From Hyphomicrobiales bacterium (GTDB lineage Bacteria > Pseudomonadota > Alphaproteobacteria > Rhizobiales > Rhizobiaceae): 64,000 nt of DNA. The notes below the pieces were generated by a model. The model saw nothing but the letters and a program-made list of their open reading frames with translations. It had not been told where the DNA came from and did no database searches. Shown piece after piece: positions 44,294 through 52,061 of this stretch (positions are counted from its first letter, which is position 1; each line of letters starts with the position of its first letter). Location: contig UCKU01000019.1 of the NCBI GenBank assembly GCA_900473185.1, positions 1 to 64,000 of the forward strand, read 5' to 3'. Position numbers and translations under genes: made by a program.

Positions 44294-44620
44294 CTAACGC
44301 TCCAAATGGTTTGCAAACAGCGGAGCGAGTTCCTTTTCGTCGCAGAGGAGTTGGAGCTCGCTCTTGCCGAGTTCGATTTGGTTCGAGCGTATGCGATAGC
44401 CGCGGTGTCTGCGGCGCAGGCGGAAAAGACCTAAGAGCTCTGTTCCGATTGGCGATGCAGATATTCTCTCCATGGCTGCGTACAGGCCCACATGGAATTC
44501 GGTGATTATAAGATCTGGCCCGTCTTGTTGCGCCCGTACCTCTTCAATATGGCCAATTGTTTTGCCTGCCCTCGATAAGACGGCTCGCCCCACCAACAAT
44601 TCGACATTAATCTCAACCAA
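44294..44620 (-). CDS. PRC-barrel-like protein
   Basis: 108 residues. The N-terminal half, VELLVGRAVLSRAGKTIGHI then EEVRAQ, is a typical PRC-barrel opening (small six-strand barrel); the C-terminal half continues with short strands and an Arg-rich RLRRRHRGYRI. PRC barrels occur in RimM and photosynthetic reaction-centre H subunits and often act as adaptors. The start is a TTG with GGAG 6 nt upstream, one base after the stop of the preceding gene. Last gene of the Nramp-like operon. Confidence 0.68.
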   Translation of the reverse strand: MVEINVELLVGRAVLSRAGKTIGHIEEVRAQQDGPDLIITEFHVGLYAAMERISASPIGTELLGLFRLRRRHRGYRIRSNQIELGKSELQLLCDEKELAPLFANHLER

Positions 44621-44621
44621 T

Positions 44622-44981
44622 TTATGCTCCGGGAATTTTGTTCACCACATGGTCTCTCAACCAATCTTGCCAAGCAAATATGGTGGTGTCGCTCACCGCC
44701 ACGTCCACCTCGATGTCAACCCCAATGCGGCGCACGGCCCTCCATGCGACGCGATGGGGTCGGGAGTGTCGGTCTCCACCGAGCTGGGACGCGACCCAAG
44801 TCATCCATTGCTGTGGCTGTCGACCAAGCCGCCGGGCCATTACGATAGCGCCGACCTCTATCGCGATGACCCGTGGCGGGCCGTCGCGCCCAAGTTCGGC
44901 GACGATGCCGTCAACCTTGCCCATCTTTACGCCATTTCGATCGACCAGTTGCTTATCGAGAACATCACGCAGCAGATCCAT
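44622..44981 (-). CDS. PRC-barrel-like protein
   Basis: About 119 residues. DKQLVDRNGVKMGKVDGIVA and VIAIEVGAIVMARRLG follow the PRC-barrel strand pattern, and a helix-strand tail (VAVSDTTIFAWQDWLRDHVV) follows. ATG 44981 chosen over a GTG one codon earlier for its GGAGG spacing. It overlaps the transporter stop (TGATG). Two adjacent PRC-type proteins behind a transporter suggests they regulate it or sit on its cytoplasmic face; this is inference from position only. Confidence 0.65.
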   Translation of the reverse strand: MDLLRDVLDKQLVDRNGVKMGKVDGIVAELGRDGPPRVIAIEVGAIVMARRLGRQPQQWMTWVASQLGGDRHSRPHRVAWRAVRRIGVDIEVDVAVSDTTIFAWQDWLRDHVVNKIPGA

Positions 44982-46201
44982 CACGTACCTCCAAATAACT
45001 CGAGCGGGATCGTCACAATCGCCAAGATAGAACCCAGCAGGATGATCAAGACGACTGCCGAATTGGATACGGTTCCGTTGCCATGTTTTCCGACATATCG
45101 CTCATCATTCATCAGGAATAGAAAAGGGACGACAGTTAGCGGGAGGGTTGCTGCGGTCAATGCCATGGACAGGATCGTCAGCTTTAGCGGATCGAAGCCT
45201 AAAACGATCGGAATGGCCGCGAACAAAAGTGCCAGCGTATAGGCGGCGCTAAAACCCGGGTCTTCACTTGGTTTGCGGTCTTCGCCCCAGTTCCAACCCA
45301 GTCCTTGAGCAATCAGGTAGGCTTGCTGCAACCCGAGTTCCAGGATCGCGCCGAAACAGGCGATCCCTAGGGAAGCAACAAACAACCAGTATCCCGAGCG
45401 ACCGAATACAGGGACGAGCATGGTCGGCAACTGGTGATAATCCGTGACCTGATCGACCCCATTCCGAGCGAGCACAAGAGCGGCCACGATCAACACTGCG
45501 ATTGATATCGTGCCGCCGAAACTCATGCCCAGCCCCGCGATTGCACGATTAGTTCCAAGATAGGTTTCATCCCACGCATCCTCGACCGCGCCAGAAGAAT
45601 AGAACAAGAATAGGTATGGCGATATCGATGCGCCGAGAATGCTCACGGCCGTAAACCAGTAGCTGGCATGGTCGTGCTGCGGCATACTTGGCAAAGCACC
45701 GAGGGCGAGCGACTTCATATTAGGTTTAAGCAATACCGCCGCAATGACGAAACAAAAGGTCACCAATCCGAGGATGGAAACGCCTTTCTCGATGAAGCCG
45801 AAAGTGCCCTTCCATAGTAATAACCAGGCTAGAAAGGCAACCGCCGGTGCCCACCACTGAAAGGTAATACCTGTCGCGAGCTCGAGAGCAATGGCACCTC
45901 CTCCTATTTCCGCGGCAAGAACCATCAGATTGAGCAACAGCGTGGAGAGAAAAGGCAGCAAGAAAAATGTCAAACCGAACCGCTCTCGGATGCCGTCCGA
46001 AATCGTGTGGCCACTTACCGCGGCGAAACGGCCAGCCATTTCGACAAGGAAAATGATGCATATAGTGCCGAGCACGATCGCCCAGATGAGTTGAAAGCCA
46101 AATGCTGATCCCGCTTGGGCGGCCGTCGCCAGCGATCCGATTTCAAGAAAACCGCCAACGCTTGTGACAATTCCGAGCGATATTTCCAATATTTTTTTCA
46201 T
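44981..46201 (-). CDS. Nramp-related metal transporter with altered signature motifs
   Basis: 406 residues with 11 predicted helices and the Nramp fold pattern. In helix 1 the metal-binding DPGN position reads GGFLEIGSLATAAQAG, and in helix 6 the MPH-N position reads SILGASISPYLFLFYSS. The canonical ligands for Mn/Fe are therefore missing, as in divergent Nramp relatives that move Mg, Al or unknown ions. Elsewhere it keeps typical segments (EIGGGAIALELATGI; GLQQAYLIAQGLG). The start overlaps the stop of an upstream lipoprotein gene (ATGA). Confidence 0.85.
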   Translation of the reverse strand: MKKILEISLGIVTSVGGFLEIGSLATAAQAGSAFGFQLIWAIVLGTICIIFLVEMAGRFAAVSGHTISDGIRERFGLTFFLLPFLSTLLLNLMVLAAEIGGGAIALELATGITFQWWAPAVAFLAWLLLWKGTFGFIEKGVSILGLVTFCFVIAAVLLKPNMKSLALGALPSMPQHDHASYWFTAVSILGASISPYLFLFYSSGAVEDAWDETYLGTNRAIAGLGMSFGGTISIAVLIVAALVLARNGVDQVTDYHQLPTMLVPVFGRSGYWLFVASLGIACFGAILELGLQQAYLIAQGLGWNWGEDRKPSEDPGFSAAYTLALLFAAIPIVLGFDPLKLTILSMALTAATLPLTVVPFLFLMNDERYVGKHGNGTVSNSAVVLIILLGSILAIVTIPLELFGGT

Positions 46202-46623
46202 GTGGATCGTCGCATACCTGACGTTAGGTTGAGACGCTCTATCGCATCACTTAGCTTCGTTGCCGTTTGCACGGTGTCGTGATCTCCAAGCGCGACCTGG
46301 TTTTGCGCTTGTGCGAGAAGATCGATGATCTCGCTTAGCGACCTGCTCACCAATTCGCGCTGCGTCCTGTCGGCGTGGCGAAGGGCTTCAATTTTAGAGG
46401 CTGCATTTTGGACATTGCGCTGCGTCGACCGCAGGGTCTGCTGTACAAAAGGCGCCGGGAGTTGATTCATGCGCCAGCCATTAAGCGCCATGCGCGCCGA
46501 ATTCGAGCATGACGAAACAATCCTGGAGTGCTCCTTTATCTGATCCGCGTCGGAAGAGGAGCAACCTGCCGCGACCAAGCAAAGAACGCTTACGCTGATT
46601 TTCACTAAATTCGGACTGTTCAT
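46198..46623 (-). CDS. small lipoprotein heading the Nramp-like operon
   Basis: 141 residues. Lipoprotein signal (VKISVSVLCLVAAGC, Cys at about 21) followed by helical repeats (NVQNAASKIEALRHADRTQ, SLSEIIDLLAQAQNQVALG) that probably form a helical hairpin. No family recognised. The ATG at 46623 was chosen at the signal peptide; its ribosome-binding site is weak. A perfect stress-type promoter lies 34 nt upstream, so the whole four-gene operon to 44294 is likely stress-controlled. Confidence 0.72.
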   Translation of the reverse strand: MNSPNLVKISVSVLCLVAAGCSSSDADQIKEHSRIVSSCSNSARMALNGWRMNQLPAPFVQQTLRSTQRNVQNAASKIEALRHADRTQRELVSRSLSEIIDLLAQAQNQVALGDHDTVQTATKLSDAIERLNLTSGMRRST

Positions 46624-46656
46624 GTCAGTTCGGCTCAGCGGTTGCCTTCGCCATAA

Positions 46657-46681
46657 AACGCGGGTGCAGTCAGCAGGTTCC
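46657..46681 (-). promoter_or_regulatory. perfect EcfG/RpoE2-type promoter of the Nramp-like operon
   Basis: Minus strand: GGAAC (46681-46677), 16 nt, CGTT (46660-46657). It ends 34 nt before the lipoprotein ATG. Confidence 0.78.
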
Positions 46682-46892
46682 GGAGTACCGAAGCCGTCCG
46701 GAAATCTTTCTGAAGTCGAAAAGCACCGATCCAATGGGGTCGTTGATAAGGTCGATGGGAAGTGCAGCTCATGAAGGTAAGCGCATGGCGAGGCGTCTGC
46801 GACCTGAGTGCCTTGCCATTTTCCAATGCGCAGCCTCCTCCTTTGATTTCGGACTTTGGTCCGAGGCACACCCGGACTGAGGTCGCATCCTG

Positions 46893-46917
46893 GGAACAGC
46901 AAAGCATTTCCGTCGTT
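46893..46917 (+). promoter_or_regulatory. perfect EcfG/RpoE2-type promoter of DUF1236-type gene
   Basis: GGAAC (46893-46897), 16 nt, CGTT (46914-46917). It ends 47 nt before the ATG at 46965. Confidence 0.78.
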
Positions 46918-46964
46918 GGTTGGGCAGCGGTCAGGAAGGCCGCGTCGAACAAAAGGAAAATCAG

Positions 46965-47363
46965 ATGTTTGCCAAGCTTATTCTAGGTACGGCCGCCGCC
47001 GCCGCCCTGATGTCGGGCATAGCGTTTGCCCAGTCTTCAACGGTTAACGGCGCTGCAGGCGGCGCAGTCACTGGCGCCATCGTGGGCGGCCCGGTTGGCG
47101 CGGCCGTTGGTGGCGTTGCCGGCGCCATCGTCGGTACGGCGATCGATCCGCCGCCGGAAAAGGTCGTTACTTATGTTCGTGAAGCGCCTGCGCCGTCGAC
47201 CCGCGTCGTGGTAAAGGAGAAGGTGGTCGTCGGTCAGCCGCTCCCCGAAACCGTCGTTGTGACGCCCGTTCCGGAAAATCCGAAATACTCGTATGCGATC
47301 GTGAACGACGAGCGCGTCATCGTCGAACCGTCGTCGCGAAAGGTGATCCAGGTCATCAACTGA
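46965..47363 (+). CDS. exported glycine-zipper/DUF1236-type protein
   Basis: 132 residues. Signal peptide (ILGTAAAAALMSGIAFAQ), then a glycine zipper (GGAVTGAIVGGPVGAAVGG, continuing to residue about 58) that could insert in or coat a membrane. A Val/Pro-rich segment follows, and the C-terminal DUF1236-like end YAIVNDERVIVEPSSRK-VIQVIN. AAAAGGAAAATCAG precedes the ATG. Envelope stress protein of unknown function; a broken relative lies at 35108-35219. Confidence 0.82.
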   Translation: MFAKLILGTAAAAALMSGIAFAQSSTVNGAAGGAVTGAIVGGPVGAAVGGVAGAIVGTAIDPPPEKVVTYVREAPAPSTRVVVKEKVVVGQPLPETVVVTPVPENPKYSYAIVNDERVIVEPSSRKVIQVIN

Positions 47364-47372
47364 CGGGGTTAA

Positions 47373-47394
47373 GACGCCGCCTTTTGACGGCGTC
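47373..47394. terminator. hairpin after the DUF1236-type gene
   Basis: GACGCCG, 8-nt loop, CGGCGTC, 10 nt after the stop codon. No T-run follows, so termination strength is uncertain. Confidence 0.45.
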
Positions 47395-47578
47395 AGCTCT
47401 TGGAGAAATGAAGGCGGCCGCACCCATATGCCGCCACAACGGTGCGGCCTCAAAGAAGAGAAGTCATCACTTTCATTATGGCTTCATAAGATGGCCAGAT
47501 GGTGATGGTGGATCCGAACGAATACCCGATCGTCTACGTTATCACGGCCGGATCGGGCGGTTATCGATGGAGTGATGC

Positions 47579-47758
47579 ATGGTCTACGAAGAACCAAGGA
47601 CCAGCCGTCTTGCCTTGCCAATCATCGCCATTCTGCTGGCGATGGTCGGGATTGTCTTGCTTCTGATGTCGAACGCCGGGAGCCATCGGCAGGCCAGGGT
47701 TTTTGTGCAGATCCAACAGCCGGAGGCCGTTAGCAAATCGCGGATTTCTGGCCCTTGA
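47579..47758 (+). CDS. 59-residue one-helix membrane protein
   Basis: An ATG with GGAG 6 nt upstream opens MVYEEPRTSRLALPIIAILL and one transmembrane helix (ending VGIVLLLMSN), then a short polar tail. No family recognised. No GGAAC-type promoter was found. Support is the ribosome-binding site and membrane helix only. Confidence 0.5.
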   Translation: MVYEEPRTSRLALPIIAILLAMVGIVLLLMSNAGSHRQARVFVQIQQPEAVSKSRISGP

Positions 47759-47834
47759 TCCGAGTGAAGATGGAGCTCCACCCTTCCCCGGGCCCGATCT
47801 CACCGTGGGATCCGACCAGCCTTGGTAAATTGTC

Positions 47835-48101
47835 ATGGTGATTAAAGAATCAGATCGAAAATTGTTTGACCGGGTTTGGGCTCTTGGCGCCAAAGCAGTG
47901 AAAGACAATCGTATATCTGCGCTCAGAAACGTGACGCTTAGCACGCCTACCTTGGAAGAGTACCAGAATAGCCACGGCAAACGGATGGCGGATCTAATCA
48001 AGGTCGTCCAACTTGGGATCCTGGAACTCCGCGCCAGCGGCGAAGTTATCGAAGCTGATGAGGCTCAGCCAAGCCCACGACGGGCGACGAGCCGCACCTG
48101 A
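47835..48101 (+). CDS. small helical protein, unknown function
   Basis: 88 residues, mainly helical and charged: SDRKLFDRVWALGAKAVKDN, then LEEYQNSHGKRMADLIKVVQ and an acidic/Arg tail. No family, signal or membrane helix recognised. The ribosome-binding site is weak (no clear GGA before the ATG), so the start is provisional. It follows the one-helix protein by 76 nt on the same strand. Confidence 0.5.
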   Translation: MVIKESDRKLFDRVWALGAKAVKDNRISALRNVTLSTPTLEEYQNSHGKRMADLIKVVQLGILELRASGEVIEADEAQPSPRRATSRT

Positions 48102-48305
48102 AATCTCCTCGATTCGGCTTCCCCATACGTCAGTTTGGATAGACTTTTCTGCGGGCCCTTCTCTTAGGGATATTTGCCGCGATCGCTCGTCGGTTATATC
48201 TATCCGATAGCTCGCATAGTGAAACTCCTCCATGCTGAAGGCGCCTGCCTTGCGCTCATTGAAAACAGCACCGTGAAGCGATTGCTTCCTGTAGGCGGCC
48301 TGGAG

Positions 48306-48330
48306 GGAACAACTCGGCCGATGATCGGTT
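48306..48330 (+). promoter_or_regulatory. EcfG/RpoE2-type promoter candidate upstream of the reductase
   Basis: GGAAC (48306-48310), 16 nt, GGTT (48327-48330). The next recognised start is 179 nt downstream, giving a longish leader within an otherwise gene-free 400-base stretch (48102-48509). Confidence 0.5.
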
Positions 48331-48509
48331 TCGTGTGCAACAAGGCGATATCTTAGCTGAGGCAGTGGTAATTCGCGGTCACGCGCAGTGCTTGAACGCC
48401 CGTTTTCGGTTGACGATCGAGAAAGCTCAAACGTCTTGGACACTTGGCGCTGCCGCAAGTCGCCAACCGCTACCCGTATCATCCCGAGCCCCGCACAACA
48501 GGAGTTATC

Positions 48510-49127
48510 GTGTCTCTTAAAGCCCTTGCCTTGAACGGCACCCTCAAGTCCTCCGATTCCTCTGAGGCGTCCTCCACCGGCAAATTGCTCGAGCTCATCA
48601 CCGAAGAATTCAAGAAGCATGGCGTCGAAACCAAAACCATCCGGCTTGCTGATCACAACGTCAAGCCAGGCGTGACGTCTGATGAGGGCGAAGGCGACGC
48701 TTGGCCCAATATTCGCAAGATGGTGCTTGACGCCGATATCCTTCTTGTCGGAACGCCAATTTGGCTCGGGCAGCCAGGAAGTGTTTGCAAACGGGCACTG
48801 GAGCGGATGGACGCGTTTTTGGAAGAGACCGATGAACAGGGCCGCATGGTCTCGTATGGCAAGGTCGCCGCGGTTGCGGTGGTAGGAAACGAAGACGGGG
48901 CTCACCACGTTTCGGGGGAGGTCTTCCAGGCCCTTGACGACGTCGGTTTTACAATCCCTGCTAACGCCGTCGCCTATTGGGTCGGTGAGGCCATGGGATC
49001 TACAAACTTCGTTGATCTGAAAAAGACCCCGAAGGCGGTTCAGACGATGATTTCCCCGCTTGCCCGAAATACCGCCCATCTCGCCAGGCTTCTGAAGCAT
49101 GCTCAATATCCAGGGGAAGAGCGATAG
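48510..49127 (+). CDS. flavodoxin-fold NAD(P)H-dependent reductase
   Basis: 205 residues. GTG start with AGGAGTTATC immediately upstream. Flavodoxin-like fold: ALALNGTLKSSDSSEASST (phosphate loop), DILLVGTPIWLGQPGS and a third FMN-loop VAVVGNEDGAHHV. It belongs to the NADPH-dependent FMN reductase/WrbA-like group; members reduce quinones, azo compounds or chromate. Substrate not defined here. A remnant of an mgtC-like gene follows immediately. Confidence 0.86.
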   Translation: MSLKALALNGTLKSSDSSEASSTGKLLELITEEFKKHGVETKTIRLADHNVKPGVTSDEGEGDAWPNIRKMVLDADILLVGTPIWLGQPGSVCKRALERMDAFLEETDEQGRMVSYGKVAAVAVVGNEDGAHHVSGEVFQALDDVGFTIPANAVAYWVGEAMGSTNFVDLKKTPKAVQTMISPLARNTAHLARLLKHAQYPGEER

Positions 49128-49131
49128 TAAA

Positions 49132-49409
49132 ATGATGATGGCAGCCGGCACGGCTGACAAGGACCCGCTCGAGGCGAGGATCGGGGCGGTGCGATCCTCG
49201 TCGGCAAGGCGAGCATCCGCGGGTCAGCCGCGGCTGCAAGCCTTTGGGCGACAGGCCCGATTGGAACGGCAGACGGTCTCGGAGCATATGAGACTGCGAT
49301 CGTGCTTTCGATCGCAACGTTCGCGACGTTACGCGTGATGACGACCTTCAAGGTCGAAGGAAAGGATGGCGACGCCGACGTTGTCGCGTCGGGGGATCAG
49401 AGAGGGTGA
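49132..49409 (+). pseudogene. MgtC/SapB-family gene fragment
   Basis: Two frames together encode the C-terminal part of an MgtC-type membrane protein: AAGTADKDPLEARI in one frame (49141-49182), then, one shift later, GGAILVGKASIRGSAAAASL and WATGPIGTADGLGAYETAIV up to a TGA at 49409. The N-terminal helices are missing and the join is out of frame, so it is non-functional. MgtC proteins act in Mg starvation and acid survival. Confidence 0.65.
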
Positions 49410-49523
49410 TGATGGATGAAGGCCTGGGAGAGATGTCGCGCAACTTGCTGCATGGCCGGCCGTGACTCCGCACCCGCTGCCGCAGCGGGCCGAAACCGAC
49501 ATGACGGAGTGCGCACCTGGGCA

Positions 49524-49548
49524 GGAACTTGATGGTGCCTCCGACGTT
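49524..49548 (+). promoter_or_regulatory. perfect EcfG/RpoE2-type promoter of small proline-rich protein
   Basis: GGAAC (49524-49528), 16 nt, CGTT (49545-49548). It ends 24 nt before the ATG. Confidence 0.78.
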
Positions 49549-49572
49549 TTGGAACGATGAGGAGGATTTCAA

Positions 49573-49764
49573 ATGTCAGTTCCAAACGAACCCATCGTGC
49601 CGCCGGCGCCCGTACCGCCGGTCGATAGCCCGCCACAGGATCCCGATCGCGTTCCTGACGACCAACCACTGCCGGAACCCGACGATCAACCCGGCCCGAT
49701 GATGCAAGGAGCCAGAAACGACGCGACAGGGGACATGCCGCGGCATTCGCCTCCGGCGAACTAG
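49573..49764 (+). CDS. proline-rich small protein
   Basis: 63 residues, almost entirely Pro, Asp, Gln and Ala (PPAPVPPVDSPPQDPDRVPD), surely disordered. GAGGAGGATTTCAA precedes the ATG. No family known. The perfect stress promoter and strong ribosome-binding site argue that it is expressed, possibly as a protective hydrophilic protein. Confidence 0.65.
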   Translation: MSVPNEPIVPPAPVPPVDSPPQDPDRVPDDQPLPEPDDQPGPMMQGARNDATGDMPRHSPPAN

Positions 49765-49848
49765 TAGAAGGCCTGCATTTGAAGCCTTATCTGTCGACTG
49801 GGACCATGTCCGCGACCACAGATGTGGCGGCTCCGCTCTTTGGTTTGC

Positions 49849-50076
49849 TCATTCCGCGGCTTGGCGTAGAGAATCATCCACGGAAAATTCCGCGACGGTC
49901 AGGATCTCGAACTCGCTTGGCATGAAATGCTGGTCTGATCCTATGACGGCCAATGTCCAATAATCCGGATCGTCGCCGAATATGGTGGAGACTTGCACGA
50001 CGGTAACGTTCCCGTCAAAATGTTTCGGGGACCTCGCCCAGTAAAGGGCGCCCGGCACTAGACACGTATTTGACAT
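49849..50076 (-). CDS. small protein of unknown function
   Basis: 75 residues with a compact beta-rich pattern: LVPGALYWARSPKHFDGNVT then VVQVSTIF, DYWTLAVIGSDQHF and an acidic C-terminal helix. Similar short proteins are widespread in rhizobia without known function. GGAG is 8 nt before the ATG at 50076. No stress-type promoter found. Confidence 0.65.
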   Translation of the reverse strand: MSNTCLVPGALYWARSPKHFDGNVTVVQVSTIFGDDPDYWTLAVIGSDQHFMPSEFEILTVAEFSVDDSLRQAAE

Positions 50077-50307
50077 GTACGTTACTCCAACTCGATTCCG
50101 CTATCATAACAGAAGCCTCGAATATGAACATGCCTCAGTTCGAGTGCGATGCGGTCGCGTTCTCGAAACGACGGGCGACGTTCCACAAATTGATGGCGGC
50201 TGGATGCGGATCATCGCCATAAGCACCTCGTGTCCAGCACGACATCGAGCGAATCCCTGAGCCTTTTCGACGAGAAATTGCATGTCCGCTTGCGGAATGA
50301 CACTTCT

Positions 50308-51554
50308 CTAGCCGGATGTCCGGCCAGACCGTGCTTTTCCAGGGCGCAAGCACCAGTTGCCCAGGTCGTTCAGACCACCCAAATCGTCCTGGAGCGTCTC
50401 CATCGCGTTCAGAAGTTTCTTGTGCCGGCGTGCTCCGCGCGTGTCAGCGAAGAGCGAGCGGGAGAACTCCGCCGCATACCTGAATTGGTGTCCTTGCGAA
50501 ACTTCGTGCCGATGGTCGCCGTCAATCGTCGAAGCGCCTTTCCGTCCTTTTTCAGCCGTTTGCGTTTCTTCTCCAGCACCCGTGCAGCAAAATTTTGCGC
50601 ACGCGGCAGTGCCGACGCAAGTAGCCCGCTATTTGCGAGATGGTCGGTGCGGGCCTCGCCCAGCACCGGAACCAGCCAGCGCAGTTCGCCGTTGAGACGC
50701 ACCGGTTCGTCGCCGGAGCGATCGACTTGAAGAGGGAGAACGCCGAGCGCAGACGCCGCCGGGCCACCCGAACCTGCAGGGCTTCGGGCCTGCGCTTTTA
50801 CAAGGTGCGCATCTTCGTTCAGACGGAAATGCCGGAGGCAGGAAGTCGCGATGGTCTGGAAAGCTGCAATGGCCGTCATGTCGCGGTCAAGATGAAGACT
50901 CTCGGCCTTGTAAGCCGGCTTCTGGGCTTCGATGAGAACGAAGCCGCTTTCAGCCTTTCAGAGGATGCCGAACCTAAATGCGGCGACCCCATCGACCCTG
51001 CGGGCAAAGACGAAAAGGTCGCTTGGATCACCGTCGTTCAGTTCCAGCTCGGCTTCGCGGATCGGCGAACTCCGGTCGCCGGAATTCGCCTCGCCGGCAT
51101 CGATGACGACCTCGATCCGGGAACCGTTCTCCTCGACGTTCCACAATCGCCGCTCGACTGTGACGTCGAACACGGGTTCGAGGCTCAGGTCGCAGCCGAA
51201 CTCTCCAATCAGCGGGCTCGTGTGATCAAGGATGGGTTCTTCTTCCTCGACGGGCGTTTCCCATTCCGAACGCGCAAACAGCGATCTGCTAGGGCCTCTG
51301 GCCTTTACCGTCTGGGTCCGCGCCGCCCCAACCTGCCGGATGCGCAGCGTGTATCCGTTCCGCCATAGGGTGCGATCGACCGTATCGAGGTAAGTCGACT
51401 TTTGATTTAAAACTTTGTCGGGTTTCCCAAGAAGATCGGAACCAAGAACAGCGTTCGCGGCTTCGGTTGACAGATCGAGCTTGACTTCGATTTCCGACGA
51501 CAAGGTGAACTCCGGCTGTGAGAAGGCGGTCCTCAACGCTGAGCGTGCTGTCAT
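50308..51554 (-). pseudogene. CYTH-CHAD protein gene, disrupted
   Basis: From the ATG at 51554 the frame encodes a CYTH triphosphate-tunnel domain (SSEIEVKLDLS, the E-x-E-x-K motif; later RIRQVG and IEVVIDAGE), but stops at a TGA (50958-50960). Directly after, in the same frame, the CHAD start continues (KAESGFVLIEAQKPAYKAES, then TAIAAFQTIATSCLRHF). Further CHAD pieces (LRRLRSAFSLFKSI; AMETLQDDLGGLNDLG) lie in shifted frames, down to a stop at 50308. One nonsense codon plus at least two frameshifts. Intact relatives are inorganic triphosphatases or polyphosphate-associated proteins. Confidence 0.8.
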
Positions 51555-51560
51555 AGTGCG

Positions 51561-52031
51561 ATGAAACAGAATCGAAAATCGACAACCTTTATGCTTGCCA
51601 AGGACCTCAAATCATCGCGTTCCGGCCATGCCGGCCACGACCTGCAGCAGGCAGGAGCCATCTGCTATCGTCGCAACGAAAGTGGCCGGCTGCGGGTGCT
51701 TCTGGTCGGAAGCCTGCGGAACGGCCGATGGGGTGTCCCAAAAGGGCATCTCGATCCGGGTGAAACCAGCTCTGTCGCTGCTTTGCGGGAAGCGTTCGAA
51801 GAGGCTCGCGTGGTGGGAGAGATCGACCCGGAAGTCTTCGGGTCATTTTCCTATCAGAAGGACAGCACGCCTCATCGTTACCATGTCGCTGTCCATCTTC
51901 TCGAAGTCTCAGGGATCGCCGCGGACTTTCCCGAAAAGACGATCCGAAAACAGAAGTGGTTTCCGATAGAGGTTGCGATCCGCGACGTTTCGCAATCAGG
52001 ATTGCGTGCACTCTTGAAACGTCTGCCATGA
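51561..52031 (+). CDS. NUDIX hydrolase
   Basis: 156 residues. The Nudix box is GHLDPGETSSVAALREAFEE followed by ARV. It fits GX5EX7REUXEEXGU except that the late Gly is Arg. Preceded by RWGVPKG and followed by FSYQKDSTPHRYHV, close to diadenosine- and diphosphoinositol-polyphosphate hydrolases, which can also act on polyphosphate-like substrates. Neither candidate start (51561 or 51591) has a strong ribosome-binding site. Divergent from the broken CYTH-CHAD gene, a phosphate-chemistry pairing also seen intact elsewhere. Confidence 0.85.
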   Translation: MKQNRKSTTFMLAKDLKSSRSGHAGHDLQQAGAICYRRNESGRLRVLLVGSLRNGRWGVPKGHLDPGETSSVAALREAFEEARVVGEIDPEVFGSFSYQKDSTPHRYHVAVHLLEVSGIAADFPEKTIRKQKWFPIEVAIRDVSQSGLRALLKRLP

Positions 52032-52061
52032 ACTGCCGGTCTCGAGAAACGTTATCGCGAG

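Noticed and set aside
47994..49160. 388-codon minus-strand frame over 47.9-49.2 kb
   Set aside because: Mostly antisense of the flavodoxin-fold reductase; composition random.
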